NCBI GenBank assembly: GCA_039028155.1
Contig: JBCCIS010000010.1
Span: forward strand, 1 to 64,000
Length of the DNA stretch: 64,000 bases
Reading direction: 5' to 3'
Source of the DNA: Pseudomonadota bacterium
GTDB taxonomy: Bacteria > Pseudomonadota > Alphaproteobacteria > SP197
Every line of letters begins with the position of its first letter. The first letter of the stretch is position 1. Below, one piece after another: positions 8,130 to 17,507 of this stretch. A model generated the notes under the pieces. The model was not told where the DNA came from. It did no database searches and saw nothing but the letters and a program-made list of their open reading frames with translations. The translations under genes and the position numbers were made by a program.

Positions 8130-10682
8130 ATGGATAAGGCACTCCAGGTCTTGTTTGCCGCTGTCTTTGACGACAGTCGCGATCCGGTGGCGGTTCGGAA
8201 CGGGCCGGACGATGGCGATGTCGCCTATGCCAATCACGCCTATCGGCAAGACGGCGAGGGGCCGGAAAAACCAGCCGGCGGAATGGCGATCGTGGCGATC
8301 GACGGCGTCGGTTCGTTGAATGTTGTCATTGATCCAGCGGCTGGCGCAGCCAACAGACCCACCCATGACGACGTTGCGGCCATCGGGCCGGTGCTTGATT
8401 CAATTGCCAACGGCGTCGTCGTTCACAGCTACTTCCGCCCGCTGTTCATGAACCGCGCGGCGCGAACCATGCTCGGCCTGGAGGGGAACCAGGCAGTGGT
8501 GGACGAGCCGACGTTGTTGCGTTTCGTGACCGCTGACGGACTGCCTGATCTCCTGGAACGGCACATCGCGGCACAGAACGGCAGCCCACTCGCACCGCAG
8601 ACAATCGGCTTCACCAGTGCGAACGGTGAGGCCCGGTGGTTGGAGGTGAGCGAGTCCAAGGTTTCCTTCGGCGGATCCGATGCCACCATCATGACATTGG
8701 TCGACGCCAGCGATTTGGTGCAGGCCGGCGCGCGCGAGGTGCTGTTGCGCGAGGCGATCGACAATCTCTCCGACAGTTTTGTGCTGTACGACGCCGACGA
8801 GCGCGTCGTGCTGACCAACCAGCGTTTTCACGAGGTCTTTCCCTATCTGCCGGCCCAAGACGACATTGTCGGCGAGTCCATGGTCGATTTGGTGCGCACC
8901 AGTGTCGAGCAAGGTGCGGTTACCGACCCGACGTTTCACGAGACGGACACCGATACCTGGATTCAGGAGTTCATCAACTTGAGGCGTCGGGCGAAGCTGG
9001 CGCTTTCGGAAGACACATGGCCGAACGGGCGCTGGGACCTGGTCAAGGAGCAACGTCTGGACTCCGGCGGCTTTGTGTCGGTGCGTACCGACATCACCGA
9101 ACGCAAGCGGGTCGAGTTCGCGCTTAAAGACCAAGAGGCGCGGCTGAACGATGAACTTGCTGAGCGCACGAAGCACCTTTCGGCGGTTCTGTCGAATGTC
9201 GCCCAAGGCGTGCTGGTCCTGTCACCGGATCTTGAGGTCATCCTGACCAATCAGGGTTTTCACGACCTGCTCGACTGTCCGCTGGAGTTCAGCACACCGG
9301 GCACGCCCGTCGCCGATCTGATCGAGGACCGCATTCGCCGCGGTTTTCTCTATCCCAAAGAACGCGAGGAAGGGCGGGACATCGCCGAGCTGGTTGCCGA
9401 GCGGATCGAGAGTTACTTCTTTGTCAGCGGCCAGGAGTACCACCAGCTGGAGATTGGCGAGCGCACGATTGAAGCGCGGCGCGACCGGCTCGGAGATGGC
9501 AGCTTCATCGTCACCTATACGGACGTGTCGGACCGCGTGCGCGCCGAACAAGAGGTCGAACGCCAGCGCGAGGCACTCTATCAAAGCGAAAAACTCTCAG
9601 CGCTGGGCATGCTTCTCGCCGGTGTCGCGCACGAGCTGAACAATCCACTTCAGGTGGTCCTGGGCCACGCCGCGTTGATGGAAAGCGATGCCGCCGACAC
9701 CGAACTGGGTAAGCGGGCGGCCACAATCCTGGGCGCCGCCGAACGGTGCGCGAGGATTATCAAGACGTTTCTGGCGATGGCGCGCGACACACCGGCGTCA
9801 CGCCGGCCGGTGCAGGTCAACCAGCTTGTCGACCACGCGCTGGAGCTGATGGGCCATCAGTTAAGCCTCAACAACATCCGGGTCGACATCAATCTCTCGC
9901 CCGGCCTGCCTGATGTTGTCGGCGATCCCGATCAGCTTAACCAGGTCATCGTCAATCTCTTGATCAACGCCATGCAAGCCATGGAGGAGACTAACGATCC
10001 CAAGGTGATCGCCGTTGAGACTCGGCTCGACGCGGTGTCGAAGGCGGTTGAGCTGGCGGTCTCGGACTCCGGCAACGGCGTGCCCGACGCGATCAAGACA
10101 CGCATTTTCGATCCCTTCTTCACGACAAAGCCGACGGGCGTTGGCACCGGCGTCGGACTTGCCGTCTGCCATGGCATGGTGGTCGCCCATGGCGGGACGA
10201 TCAGTGTCGAGGATGCGGCGGAGGGCGGCGCGCGGTTCTGTGTCAAGCTGCCGTACCAGTGGGGTTCCGGCAGTGTCGAACCCATCGCTGATGTGCCGTC
10301 GGAAGCGATCCGTGGCAAACGCGTCCTGATCATCGACGATGAAGCCGATATCCGCGATCTCTTGGGCGATATTCTGCAATCGCTGGATTTAAGGATAGAT
10401 GGCGCCGCCGATGGCCGCGAGGCGTTGGACCGTCTGGAAACCGGCGACTATGACCTCATCATTTGCGACCTCTGGATGCCCGATCTGGATGGCAAAGCGG
10501 TCTATGCGGAGATGGAACGCCGGGTGCCCCATCTGCTGGATCGTCTGATTTTTGTCACCGGCGACCTCTTGAGCCAGCCAACCGACGCGTTTCTGACCAA
10601 GACCGGGCGTCCTTACCTCACCAAACCCTTTCTGCCGGGTCAGGTCCGCAGCACCGTCGCCGATCTGCTGGCTGATCCTTAA
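8130..10682 (+). CDS. PAS-domain hybrid sensor histidine kinase with C-terminal receiver
   Basis: Cytosolic two-component hybrid kinase of 850 residues with no membrane segment. Three PAS-like regions are visible (about residues 85-205, 210-330 and 345-470; the last two resemble PAS-7). The dimerisation and phosphoacceptor helix follows with H501 in [11 protein letters not shown], then an HATPase domain with VSDSGNGVPDAI and GVGTGVGLAVCHGM. The receiver has the acidic pair in LIIDDEADIR and phosphoacceptor D780 in IICDLWMPDLDG, with the conserved lysine in LTKPF. No HPt or output domain is attached, so phosphate presumably leaves to a separate partner or the receiver is regulatory. It follows the cyclase gene by 20 bases. 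Two paralogues lie at 17.5 and 25.5 kb. Confidence 0.92.
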   Translation: MDKALQVLFAAVFDDSRDPVAVRNGPDDGDVAYANHAYRQDGEGPEKPAGGMAIVAIDGVGSLNVVIDPAAGAANRPTHDDVAAIGPVLDSIANGVVVHSYFRPLFMNRAARTMLGLEGNQAVVDEPTLLRFVTADGLPDLLERHIAAQNGSPLAPQTIGFTSANGEARWLEVSESKVSFGGSDATIMTLVDASDLVQAGAREVLLREAIDNLSDSFVLYDADERVVLTNQRFHEVFPYLPAQDDIVGESMVDLVRTSVEQGAVTDPTFHETDTDTWIQEFINLRRRAKLALSEDTWPNGRWDLVKEQRLDSGGFVSVRTDITERKRVEFALKDQEARLNDELAERTKHLSAVLSNVAQGVLVLSPDLEVILTNQGFHDLLDCPLEFSTPGTPVADLIEDRIRRGFLYPKEREEGRDIAELVAERIESYFFVSGQEYHQLEIGERTIEARRDRLGDGSFIVTYTDVSDRVRAEQEVERQREALYQSEKLSALGMLLAGVAHELNNPLQVVLGHAALMESDAADTELGKRAATILGAAERCARIIKTFLAMARDTPASRRPVQVNQLVDHALELMGHQLSLNNIRVDINLSPGLPDVVGDPDQLNQVIVNLLINAMQAMEETNDPKVIAVETRLDAVSKAVELAVSDSGNGVPDAIKTRIFDPFFTTKPTGVGTGVGLAVCHGMVVAHGGTISVEDAAEGGARFCVKLPYQWGSGSVEPIADVPSEAIRGKRVLIIDDEADIRDLLGDILQSLDLRIDGAADGREALDRLETGDYDLIICDLWMPDLDGKAVYAEMERRVPHLLDRLIFVTGDLLSQPTDAFLTKTGRPYLTKPFLPGQVRSTVADLLADP

Positions 10683-10739
10683 GATCGTCAGCAACATATT
10701 CAAATCGTTGAGTTTTATGGATCACCGCGACACTTTGTT

Positions 10740-10750
10740 GCACACTGTGC
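10740..10750. promoter_or_regulatory. Short palindrome upstream of the RND efflux operon
   Basis: GCACA-C-TGTGC is a perfect 11-base palindrome within the 186 bases between the kinase stop and the efflux operon start. The position suits an operator, but no regulator gene is adjacent, and a palindrome this short can occur by chance. Confidence 0.25.
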
Positions 10751-10868
10751 GGTAAGACTGATGCGGCAGGATCTATGCGAGCATGCCTCCTTACGTTGCC
10801 GACATACCGGCCAAGCCAATACCTGGCGGGCTCCGACGGCGCATGTCGGCGCGTTCGGTGGTGACATC

Positions 10869-12452
10869 GTGACAGATAGCCACGTGATCGTTGCCGTCCG
10901 GCGTGCGCTTGGGCGCTGCCTGTTGGCGGTATTGGCAGCGGGTGCCGTACTCGCCGCGTGCGCACCGGTGGGCCCCGACTTTGTCGAGCCACAGGCGGCG
11001 GTCGAAGCGGAGTGGACCGAGCCGGCGCCGTTGGTGGTGGGGCAGGGAGCGGACCCCGATCCGCGGTGGTGGACGACGTTCAACGATCCGGTTCTGACCC
11101 AGTTGATCGAAGTTGCGCAAAGCAACAACCCGACCCTGCAGGCCGCGGGCGTCGCCGTGTTGCAGGCGCGCGCGCAGCTTGGTATCGCGCAAGGGCAGAT
11201 CTATCCCCAGCAGCAGGAAATCCGCGGCAAGGTGGAGTATGCCCGTCTGGATGACGATACGTTCCGGCGGTTCAACTTCCCCGAACAGAACCTGGCAATC
11301 GACCAGGTCGCGCTCCAGGTGGCCTGGGAGATCGATTTCTGGGGCAAGTTCAGGCGCGCCATCGAGTCCGATCAGGCAGCGCTTGAGTCGTCGATCGCGG
11401 CTTACGACGACGCCCTGGTGTCGCTGACCGCCGACGTCGCGAACTCCTACATCAACATACGCGTGCTTCAGGAGCGACTTGTGGTCGCCTGGTCCAACGT
11501 GGTGACCCAGGAAGAGAACCTGAGAATCGCCGAGGTTCGTTTCAAGTATGGCGAGACGAGCCAGCTCGACGTCCTACAAGCAGAGACGCAGCTGGCGCAG
11601 ACCCAGGCGCAAATTCCGGAGTTCGAGAACAGCCTGGCCCAGGCTAAGTACGCCTTGGCTGTCCAGTTGGGCGTCACTCCCAATGCGATCGATGCGTATC
11701 TGGCGCCAGTCGAACGATTGCCGCAGGTGCCCGACGTGGTTGGTGTTGGGATACCGCGCGATCTGCTGCGCCGGCGCCCGGATATTCGCGAGGCCGAGGC
11801 CGCCGCCGCCGCCCAATCGGCCGCCATCGGTGTCGCCGAGGCCGCGCTCTATCCTTCGTTCTCGCTGGGCGGCTCGTTCGGCTTTGGCTCCAGCAATGTC
11901 TTGAACTCATCGCTGACCGATATCTTCCGCTGGGACAGTCGGGCGTTGAACGCGGGCGCGTCGTTTGTGTTTCCCATCTTCAACTACGGCCGGCTGATCA
12001 ATCAGGTCAGGGTTCAAGATGCCGCGTTCCAGCAATCGGTCCTGAACTATCAAAACGTTGTTTTGACCGCGCAGCAGGAAGTGGAAGAGGGTTTGGCCTC
12101 GTTATCGACGTCGAAGGATGCCGCAGCCGTCTTGGCCGAGGCAGTCGGTGCGGCCGGCAGGTCGACGGAACTGTCGATGGTCCAGTACAAATCGGGCGAG
12201 ACCGACTACACGACGGTGCTGAATGCCGCGGATGCCCAATTGGCGGTCGAAGACTCGTTGGTCGTGGCGAGAGGCAATGAGCTACTGAGTGTCGTCGCCA
12301 TCTACCGCGCGCTTGGGGGCGGCTGGCAGGTGCGCGAGGCGACAGGTTTTGTATCGCAAGGCGTGGTTGATGAGATGGAGCAGCGAACGGATTGGGGTGG
12401 CATGATTGACGAGGTGAACGATCCCAATCTTCAGTCAAGTGACGTTGAGTAG
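10869..12452 (+). CDS. RND efflux outer-membrane lipoprotein, NodT/OprM type
   Basis: Outer-membrane channel subunit of a tripartite efflux pump, 527 residues from the GTG at 10869. An upstream ATG at 10761 keeps the frame open but would place 36 unrelated residues before the signal peptide. From the GTG the protein starts MTDSHVIVAVRRALGRCLL and reaches a lipobox ending at C31 (VLAACAPVGPDF), as expected for a lipoprotein exported by Sec. GGTGG sits 7 bases upstream of the GTG. The duplicated OEP repeat is clear; each half has coiled-coil helices, and VGIPRDLLRRRPDIREAEA marks the second. It is the first gene of the efflux operon; the adaptor starts 10 bases after its stop. Confidence 0.9.
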   Translation: MTDSHVIVAVRRALGRCLLAVLAAGAVLAACAPVGPDFVEPQAAVEAEWTEPAPLVVGQGADPDPRWWTTFNDPVLTQLIEVAQSNNPTLQAAGVAVLQARAQLGIAQGQIYPQQQEIRGKVEYARLDDDTFRRFNFPEQNLAIDQVALQVAWEIDFWGKFRRAIESDQAALESSIAAYDDALVSLTADVANSYINIRVLQERLVVAWSNVVTQEENLRIAEVRFKYGETSQLDVLQAETQLAQTQAQIPEFENSLAQAKYALAVQLGVTPNAIDAYLAPVERLPQVPDVVGVGIPRDLLRRRPDIREAEAAAAAQSAAIGVAEAALYPSFSLGGSFGFGSSNVLNSSLTDIFRWDSRALNAGASFVFPIFNYGRLINQVRVQDAAFQQSVLNYQNVVLTAQQEVEEGLASLSTSKDAAAVLAEAVGAAGRSTELSMVQYKSGETDYTTVLNAADAQLAVEDSLVVARGNELLSVVAIYRALGGGWQVREATGFVSQGVVDEMEQRTDWGGMIDEVNDPNLQSSDVE

Positions 12453-12462
12453 GGTAGGGCTG

Positions 12463-13617
12463 ATGATCAGTCGTAACGCCAAACATTCGGGTTTGTGGAT
12501 GAAGAGCCTCTTGGTTCTGCTCATCGCCGGCGCCGGTATCTGGCTGATGTCGTTGCCGTTGGCGGCTCAGGATCAGTCGCAAAGCCAACAGGACCTGCCC
12601 AAGGTCACGGTGGCTTACCCGACGACCATGGACATCGCCGATGCCATTACCTTCACCGGCACCGTCGCCGCATCGCAGTCGGTCGATCTTGTCGCGCGTG
12701 TCGAGGGGTATCTTGAGCAGGTTTACTTCGAAGACGGTTCGTTCGTTGAGGAAGGGCAGTTGCTGTTCACGATCGAGCCCGATCAGTACGAGCAGAACCT
12801 GTTGCTTAACCTGGCGGCCTATCGAAGCGCCGAGCAGGAGCTTGAGCGTCAGCGTGCGATGCTGGCCGAAAACGCTACCTCCGTTGCATCACTTGAGAAC
12901 GCGCAGTCCCAGCGCGATCAGGCGGCGGCCCAGGTGCGGTTGTCGGAGATCAATCTGGGCTACACCATTGTCAGTGCGCCGTTTAGCGGGCGGATCGGAC
13001 CGCGTCTGGTCGATCCGGGCAATCTCGTGGGCGCTTCCGGCAGTCCCACTGTGATCGCCACCTTGGATCGCCTGCAGCCGATCTATGTCAATTTCAACTT
13101 GAATGAACGCGATGCTCTGAGGGTCCGCGAGATGGTGCGACAGGAAACCGACGAGGTGATTCCCGGCGTCGGCTTTGCGCCCGTCTATATTGGTCTGAGC
13201 AACGAAACCGGTTACCCCCACGAGGGAACACTGGACTTCGTCAGCAGCACGGTCGACGCCTCAACAGGCACGATCCAGATGCGCGGCGTGTTCCCCAACT
13301 ATGACCGCTTGTTGTTCCCTGGCCTTTTCGTGCGTGTGCGTATCCCGATCAGCCAACCGAAGCCCACACTTATGGTGCCCAATCTAGCAGTCGGCGAGGA
13401 TCAGCAGGGTCGGTTCGTGCTGGTTGTCAGCAGCGATGACGTGGTGCAGCGAAAGGCCGTCGAGACCGGGCCCCTGGAAGGCAGTTTGCGTGCGATCACC
13501 AGTGGCATTAGCGCGGATGACCGCGTGGTCGTCAACGGCTTGGTCAATGCCAAGGTCGGTGCAAAGGTCGCGCCGCAGGAGCAACAGGCCACGTCGGCCA
13601 CAAGCGAAACCCAATAG
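12463..13617 (+). CDS. RND efflux periplasmic adaptor (membrane fusion protein)
   Basis: Periplasmic adaptor joining the inner-membrane pump to the outer-membrane channel. There are 384 residues from the ATG at 12463, which has AGGGTAGGG just before it; the in-frame GTG at 12439 would overlap the preceding gene. A signal-peptide-like hydrophobic stretch (residues 15-35) ends at AAQDQ. The barrel-sandwich hybrid halves are seen at VDLVARVEGYL and YTIVSAPFSGRIGPRLVDPG, split by a coiled-coil hairpin rich in Q, E and R, followed by beta-barrel and membrane-proximal domains. There is no lipobox cysteine, so membrane anchoring is probably by an uncleaved segment, or the protein is soluble after cleavage. 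Confidence 0.93.
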   Translation: MISRNAKHSGLWMKSLLVLLIAGAGIWLMSLPLAAQDQSQSQQDLPKVTVAYPTTMDIADAITFTGTVAASQSVDLVARVEGYLEQVYFEDGSFVEEGQLLFTIEPDQYEQNLLLNLAAYRSAEQELERQRAMLAENATSVASLENAQSQRDQAAAQVRLSEINLGYTIVSAPFSGRIGPRLVDPGNLVGASGSPTVIATLDRLQPIYVNFNLNERDALRVREMVRQETDEVIPGVGFAPVYIGLSNETGYPHEGTLDFVSSTVDASTGTIQMRGVFPNYDRLLFPGLFVRVRIPISQPKPTLMVPNLAVGEDQQGRFVLVVSSDDVVQRKAVETGPLEGSLRAITSGISADDRVVVNGLVNAKVGAKVAPQEQQATSATSETQ

Positions 13618-13632
13618 GTCACCGAGCCGGTC

Positions 13633-16600
13633 ATGCTGTCAAAGTTCTTCATTGAGCGGCCCGTTCTTTCGAACGTTATCGCGCTGGTCATTCTCCTGAT
13701 TGGCGGTGTTTGCATCTTCACCTTGCCGGTTGGCCAGTACCCGCCGATCACGCCGCCGACCATTCAGGTTACCGCCTATTACCCGGGCGCCAACGCCAAG
13801 ATCGTGGTCGAGACGGTGGCCTTGCCGATAGAGCAAAAGGTCAACGGCATTCAGGACCTGCTCTATATGGAGTCGACCGCGACAAATGACGGTCGCTATG
13901 CGCTCGTCGTGACGTTCGAGGTCGGCACCGATCCCGACGAAGCCCAGGTTCTGGTGCAGAACCGGGTATCGGCCGCACTCGCCAGCCTGCCCAGCGCGGT
14001 GCAGGAGCAAGGTGTCGTAACTGAGAAGAAGTCAACATCGATCCTGCAGATCGTGACGCTGACATCGAAGAACGATGAGTTCGATGCGCTCTTCCTGAGC
14101 AACTACGCCACGATCAACCTGCACGACGAACTCGCCAAACTGACAGGTGTCGGCGATGTGCTGGTCTTTGGCATCGGCGAGTACAGCATGCGGATCTGGC
14201 TGAACCCGGAAGAGATGCTGGTCCGTTCTTTGACGCCCGCCGATGTCATCAATGCCATCCAGGAGCAGAACCAGGAGGTCTCGGCCGGCCAGACCGGCAT
14301 GCCGCCGGTGCCGGAAGGCCAGGATTTCCAGATTACGGTCAATCTCAACGGGGCGCTGACCGAGGTCGAGCAGTTCGAGGAGATCATCGTCAAGGCAGCC
14401 GATGACGCCGGCGCCCAGGTTACCCGCATTCGCGACATCGGCCGTGTCGAGCTGGGCAGTGAGAATTATGGCCAGGCTTTTACCCTGAACAACAAGCCTG
14501 CGGCGGGCCTGGCGATCTTCCAACTGCCTGATGCCAACGCCCTGGATGCCGCCCAGCAAGTCAGGGACACCATGAAACGGATGTCCGCTGACTTTCCCGA
14601 AGGTCTTGAGTACGGCATCCCGTTCGACACCACGATCGTCGTCGAGAAGTCGATCGACGAGGTCTATATGACGTTGTTCGAGGCCGGGATCCTGGTCTTG
14701 ATTGTGATCGTCATATTCCTGCAGGACTGGCGGGCAACCCTTGTGCCGACGACAACCGTGCCGATCACCATTGTCGGCGCATTCGCGGCGATGGCGCTGA
14801 TGGGGTTCAGCATCAATATCCTGACACTGCTGGCGTTGGTGTTGTCGATCGGCATCGTGGTCGACGATGCGATCGTTGTCGTTGAAGGCGTCACCCAGGA
14901 GATCGAAAAGGACAAGAAACCGAAGGTGGCCGCGGTCGATGCCATGCGTCAGCTGTTCGGCCCGATCGTCGGTATCACGCTGGTGCTGATGTCCGTCTTT
15001 CTGCCGGCGGCCTTCATGCCGGGCATCACAGGCCAAATGTTCCGCCAGTTTGCCCTGGTGATCGCCGCGACGGCGCTGATCAGCGCGATCAACGCCATTA
15101 CGCTTAAGCCGACACAGTGCGGCCAGTGGCTGAGGTCCGTGCCAAAGACGAAACGAAAGTTCTTCGTCTTCCGCATCTTTGACTGGCTCTACGACCCCTT
15201 CGAGCGTTGGTATGTCCGCTTGATCGGCCGTATGGTCAACCACAGCATCCTAATGTCGCTGATCGCGCTCACCCTTGTCGGGTTGGCGTTCTTTGGCCTG
15301 ACACGCATCCCGACCGGCTTCATCCCGATCGAGGACGAAGGTTACGTGGTCGTCGCCGCCTATCTGCCGGATGGCGCCTCGCTGGAGCGCACGGAAGCGA
15401 CGATGAAGGACATTTCCGATCTCTCGCTCAACATTCCAGGCGTCGAGTATGCGGTCGCGATCAGCGGTATGTCGTTGCTGGAGAGCAGCGCCTCGCTCGC
15501 CAATGCCGGCGTTGCCTATCTGGTTCTAAAGGACTGGAGCGAGCGTGGCGATGGCGAGGATCTGTTATCGATCTACAATAATCTCAACGCCAAGCTGAAG
15601 GAGCTGCAGGAGGCCCATACGCTTGTCGTCATCCCGCCGCCGGTTCCCGGTATCGGTCTGTCGGGCGGCTTCGAGATGATGATCGAAATGACCGATGGCA
15701 GTTTTGACTATCAGGAACTGCAGCAGGTGACTGACGCCATCGCCGCGGCCGCGCTGAGTGAACCGGAGGTCCTCAACGCCTTTTCGACCTTCAGCGCCCA
15801 GGCGCCCCAGGTCAGCGTCATCGTCAATCGCCAGCAGACCGAGGTGTTCGGTGTTGCCGTCGGCGATCTCTTCAACACGCTACAGGCTTATCTTGGCTCG
15901 GCCTATGTCGGCCAGTTCACCAAGTTCGGCCACAACTTCTCAATCTTCGTTCAAGCCGATCAGCAGTACCGGCTGCAGCCGGAAGACATCAAACAGTTCT
16001 ATGTGCGCAGCCAAAGCGGCGACATGGTCCCGGTCGGCTCGGTCGCCGACATCCAATCGGACCAGGGCCCGGGCGTCGTGACACTCTACAACCTCTACCC
16101 GGCGGCCGAGGTCAACGGCATCGCGAACCAGGGCTACAGCTCCGGTCAGGCGATCGAGCTCCTGGAGCAGATCGCCGACGAAAACCTGCCGTCGAACATG
16201 CGCTACGAGTGGACCGGCTTGTCGTATCAGGAGCAACTGGTCGGCAACTCCGCCTATTTCATCTTCGCGCTTGCGGTCACGCTCGTGTTCTTTGTCCTGG
16301 CCGGCCAATACGAGAGCTGGGTGACGCCGGGCAGCGTGTTGTTCGCGGTCCCGTTGGCGCTTTTGGGCACCGTCGCCGTGTTGCTGGGGATCGGTATCGC
16401 CAACAACCTTTACGTCCAGATTGGCCTAGTCTTGCTGATAGCGTTATCGGCCAAGAATGCGATCCTTATTGTCGAGGTCGCGCGCCATTTGCATGCCCAA
16501 GGTGTCGACGTGCGCGAAGCCGCCGTCAAGGCTGCCGAGACCCGGTTCCGGCCAATCCTGATGACCTCGTTCGCCTTTATCCTGGGCGTTGTTCCTCTGG

Positions 16601-16785
16601 TCCTGGCGAGCGGCGCCGGCGCCAACGCCCGCAAGTCGCTGGGCATCACCGTTTTCACTGGCATGCTGGCGTCGACCTGCCTGGCGGTGCTGTTCGTGCC
16701 GTCCTATTACGTCGTCTTGCAGCGTTGGCAGGACTACCGCGCGCGCAAGAAGGAAAAAAAGGCGGCCGCCAAGGCCTCGCCCTGA
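13633..16785 (+). CDS. RND multidrug efflux permease, AcrB/HAE1 family
   Basis: Proton-driven inner-membrane efflux pump of 1050 residues, full length for hydrophobe/amphiphile efflux (HAE1) transporters. It begins MLSKFFIERPVLSNVIALVI, close to the AcrB N terminus. The proton-relay aspartate pair on helix 4 is present as D411/D412 in VLSIGIVVDDAIVVVEG. The repeated architecture of twelve helices and two large periplasmic loops is evident, and the second half carries LVLLIALSAKNAILIVE. It closes a three-gene operon of channel, adaptor and pump; stop-to-start gaps are 10 and 15 bases. Substrates are not predictable. A hairpin terminator lies directly downstream. Confidence 0.96.
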   Translation: MLSKFFIERPVLSNVIALVILLIGGVCIFTLPVGQYPPITPPTIQVTAYYPGANAKIVVETVALPIEQKVNGIQDLLYMESTATNDGRYALVVTFEVGTDPDEAQVLVQNRVSAALASLPSAVQEQGVVTEKKSTSILQIVTLTSKNDEFDALFLSNYATINLHDELAKLTGVGDVLVFGIGEYSMRIWLNPEEMLVRSLTPADVINAIQEQNQEVSAGQTGMPPVPEGQDFQITVNLNGALTEVEQFEEIIVKAADDAGAQVTRIRDIGRVELGSENYGQAFTLNNKPAAGLAIFQLPDANALDAAQQVRDTMKRMSADFPEGLEYGIPFDTTIVVEKSIDEVYMTLFEAGILVLIVIVIFLQDWRATLVPTTTVPITIVGAFAAMALMGFSINILTLLALVLSIGIVVDDAIVVVEGVTQEIEKDKKPKVAAVDAMRQLFGPIVGITLVLMSVFLPAAFMPGITGQMFRQFALVIAATALISAINAITLKPTQCGQWLRSVPKTKRKFFVFRIFDWLYDPFERWYVRLIGRMVNHSILMSLIALTLVGLAFFGLTRIPTGFIPIEDEGYVVVAAYLPDGASLERTEATMKDISDLSLNIPGVEYAVAISGMSLLESSASLANAGVAYLVLKDWSERGDGEDLLSIYNNLNAKLKELQEAHTLVVIPPPVPGIGLSGGFEMMIEMTDGSFDYQELQQVTDAIAAAALSEPEVLNAFSTFSAQAPQVSVIVNRQQTEVFGVAVGDLFNTLQAYLGSAYVGQFTKFGHNFSIFVQADQQYRLQPEDIKQFYVRSQSGDMVPVGSVADIQSDQGPGVVTLYNLYPAAEVNGIANQGYSSGQAIELLEQIADENLPSNMRYEWTGLSYQEQLVGNSAYFIFALAVTLVFFVLAGQYESWVTPGSVLFAVPLALLGTVAVLLGIGIANNLYVQIGLVLLIALSAKNAILIVEVARHLHAQGVDVREAAVKAAETRFRPILMTSFAFILGVVPLVLASGAGANARKSLGITVFTGMLASTCLAVLFVPSYYVVLQRWQDYRARKKEKKAAAKASP

Positions 16786-16800
16786 CAAACATCAGAAAGA

Positions 16801-16830
16801 AAGAGCCCGTAGGTCAGCACGGGCTCTTTT
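16801..16830. terminator. Bidirectional rho-independent terminator
   Basis: The arms AAGAGCCCGT (16801-16810) and ACGGGCTCTT (16819-16828) pair perfectly around an 8-base loop, with a T run on the right and an A-rich stretch on the left. It lies between the convergent efflux operon and mscL and can serve both. Confidence 0.88.
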
Positions 16831-16851
16831 CACGTTGAGTGTGCTCGATGA

Positions 16852-17268
16852 TCAGGACTTCGCGAGAATGTCGCGAATCTCCTCCAGCAGAACCTCTTCG
16901 CGCGGTGGCGCTGCCGGTTCCGCTGGCGCCTCCTCTTCCTTGCGCTTGGCGGCGTTCATGGATTTGACCAACATGAACACGACCCAGGCAACGATCACAA
17001 AGCTGATGCAGTTGTTGATGAAGACGCCCCAGTTGATGGTGGCGGCGCCGGCCTCCTGCGCGGCGGCGAGCGACTCGTACGCGCCGTCCCCCAAGACGGT
17101 AAAGATGCTGGTGAAGTCGACACCGCCGGTAAAGTAACCGACGATCGGCATCAGGATGTCATCGACCATCGACTTCACGACGCTGGTGAAAGCCGCGCCG
17201 ATAATGATGCCGATGGCCATGTCCATCACGTTGCCCTTAATGGCAAACTCCTTGAACTCCTTAAACAT
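16852..17268 (-). CDS. mscL: Large-conductance mechanosensitive channel MscL
   Basis: Inner-membrane channel that opens under membrane tension and releases solutes on hypo-osmotic shock. It has 138 residues, typical for the family. The N-terminal amphipathic helix ([20 protein letters not shown]) leads into pore helix 1 with [20 protein letters not shown]. The periplasmic loop includes [19 protein letters not shown], the second helix is [19 protein letters not shown], and a charged cytoplasmic helical tail ([15 protein letters not shown]) completes it. It is transcribed alone, convergent with the efflux operon across the shared terminator. Confidence 0.97.
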   Translation of the reverse strand: MFKEFKEFAIKGNVMDMAIGIIIGAAFTSVVKSMVDDILMPIVGYFTGGVDFTSIFTVLGDGAYESLAAAQEAGAATINWGVFINNCISFVIVAWVVFMLVKSMNAAKRKEEEAPAEPAAPPREEVLLEEIRDILAKS

Positions 17269-17507
17269 GCTCTAATCCCCCCAGATTAAGACTCTTCCTT
17301 CCCGACAGTTTGGTAGCACGGTGCTGCTTGGGCCGGAAACCCCCTTATGCGCCAGCAGCTTAAGTGCAAAATGCCAAGGCCTGCGACCACAGATTGTGCG
17401 AGCGATCTTGAGCCCCGCCAGCCGCCCCTGGCGCAACGCCAATCTGTGAATTGTTCTGACCAATTCACGGGTCACAGCCGCTAGTCGGCAGCGTGGCGTC
17501 GGTCTGC

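Noticed and set aside
10761-10868. ATG at 10761 as start of the efflux channel gene
   Set aside because: It would put 36 unrelated residues, including several cysteines and histidines, before a clear lipoprotein signal; the GTG at 10869 has a ribosome site and a correct signal length.
14032-15243. 403-codon minus-strand frame inside the RND permease gene
   Set aside because: It is antisense to conserved transmembrane and proton-relay codons and has no recognisable motif; the histidine- and aspartate-rich product is a codon-bias shadow.
17269-17507. Possible small gene or RNA between mscL and the hybrid kinase
   Set aside because: The open frames there have no motif or ribosome site; only a weak TGAATTG/CAATTCA hairpin near 17445-17467 is visible.
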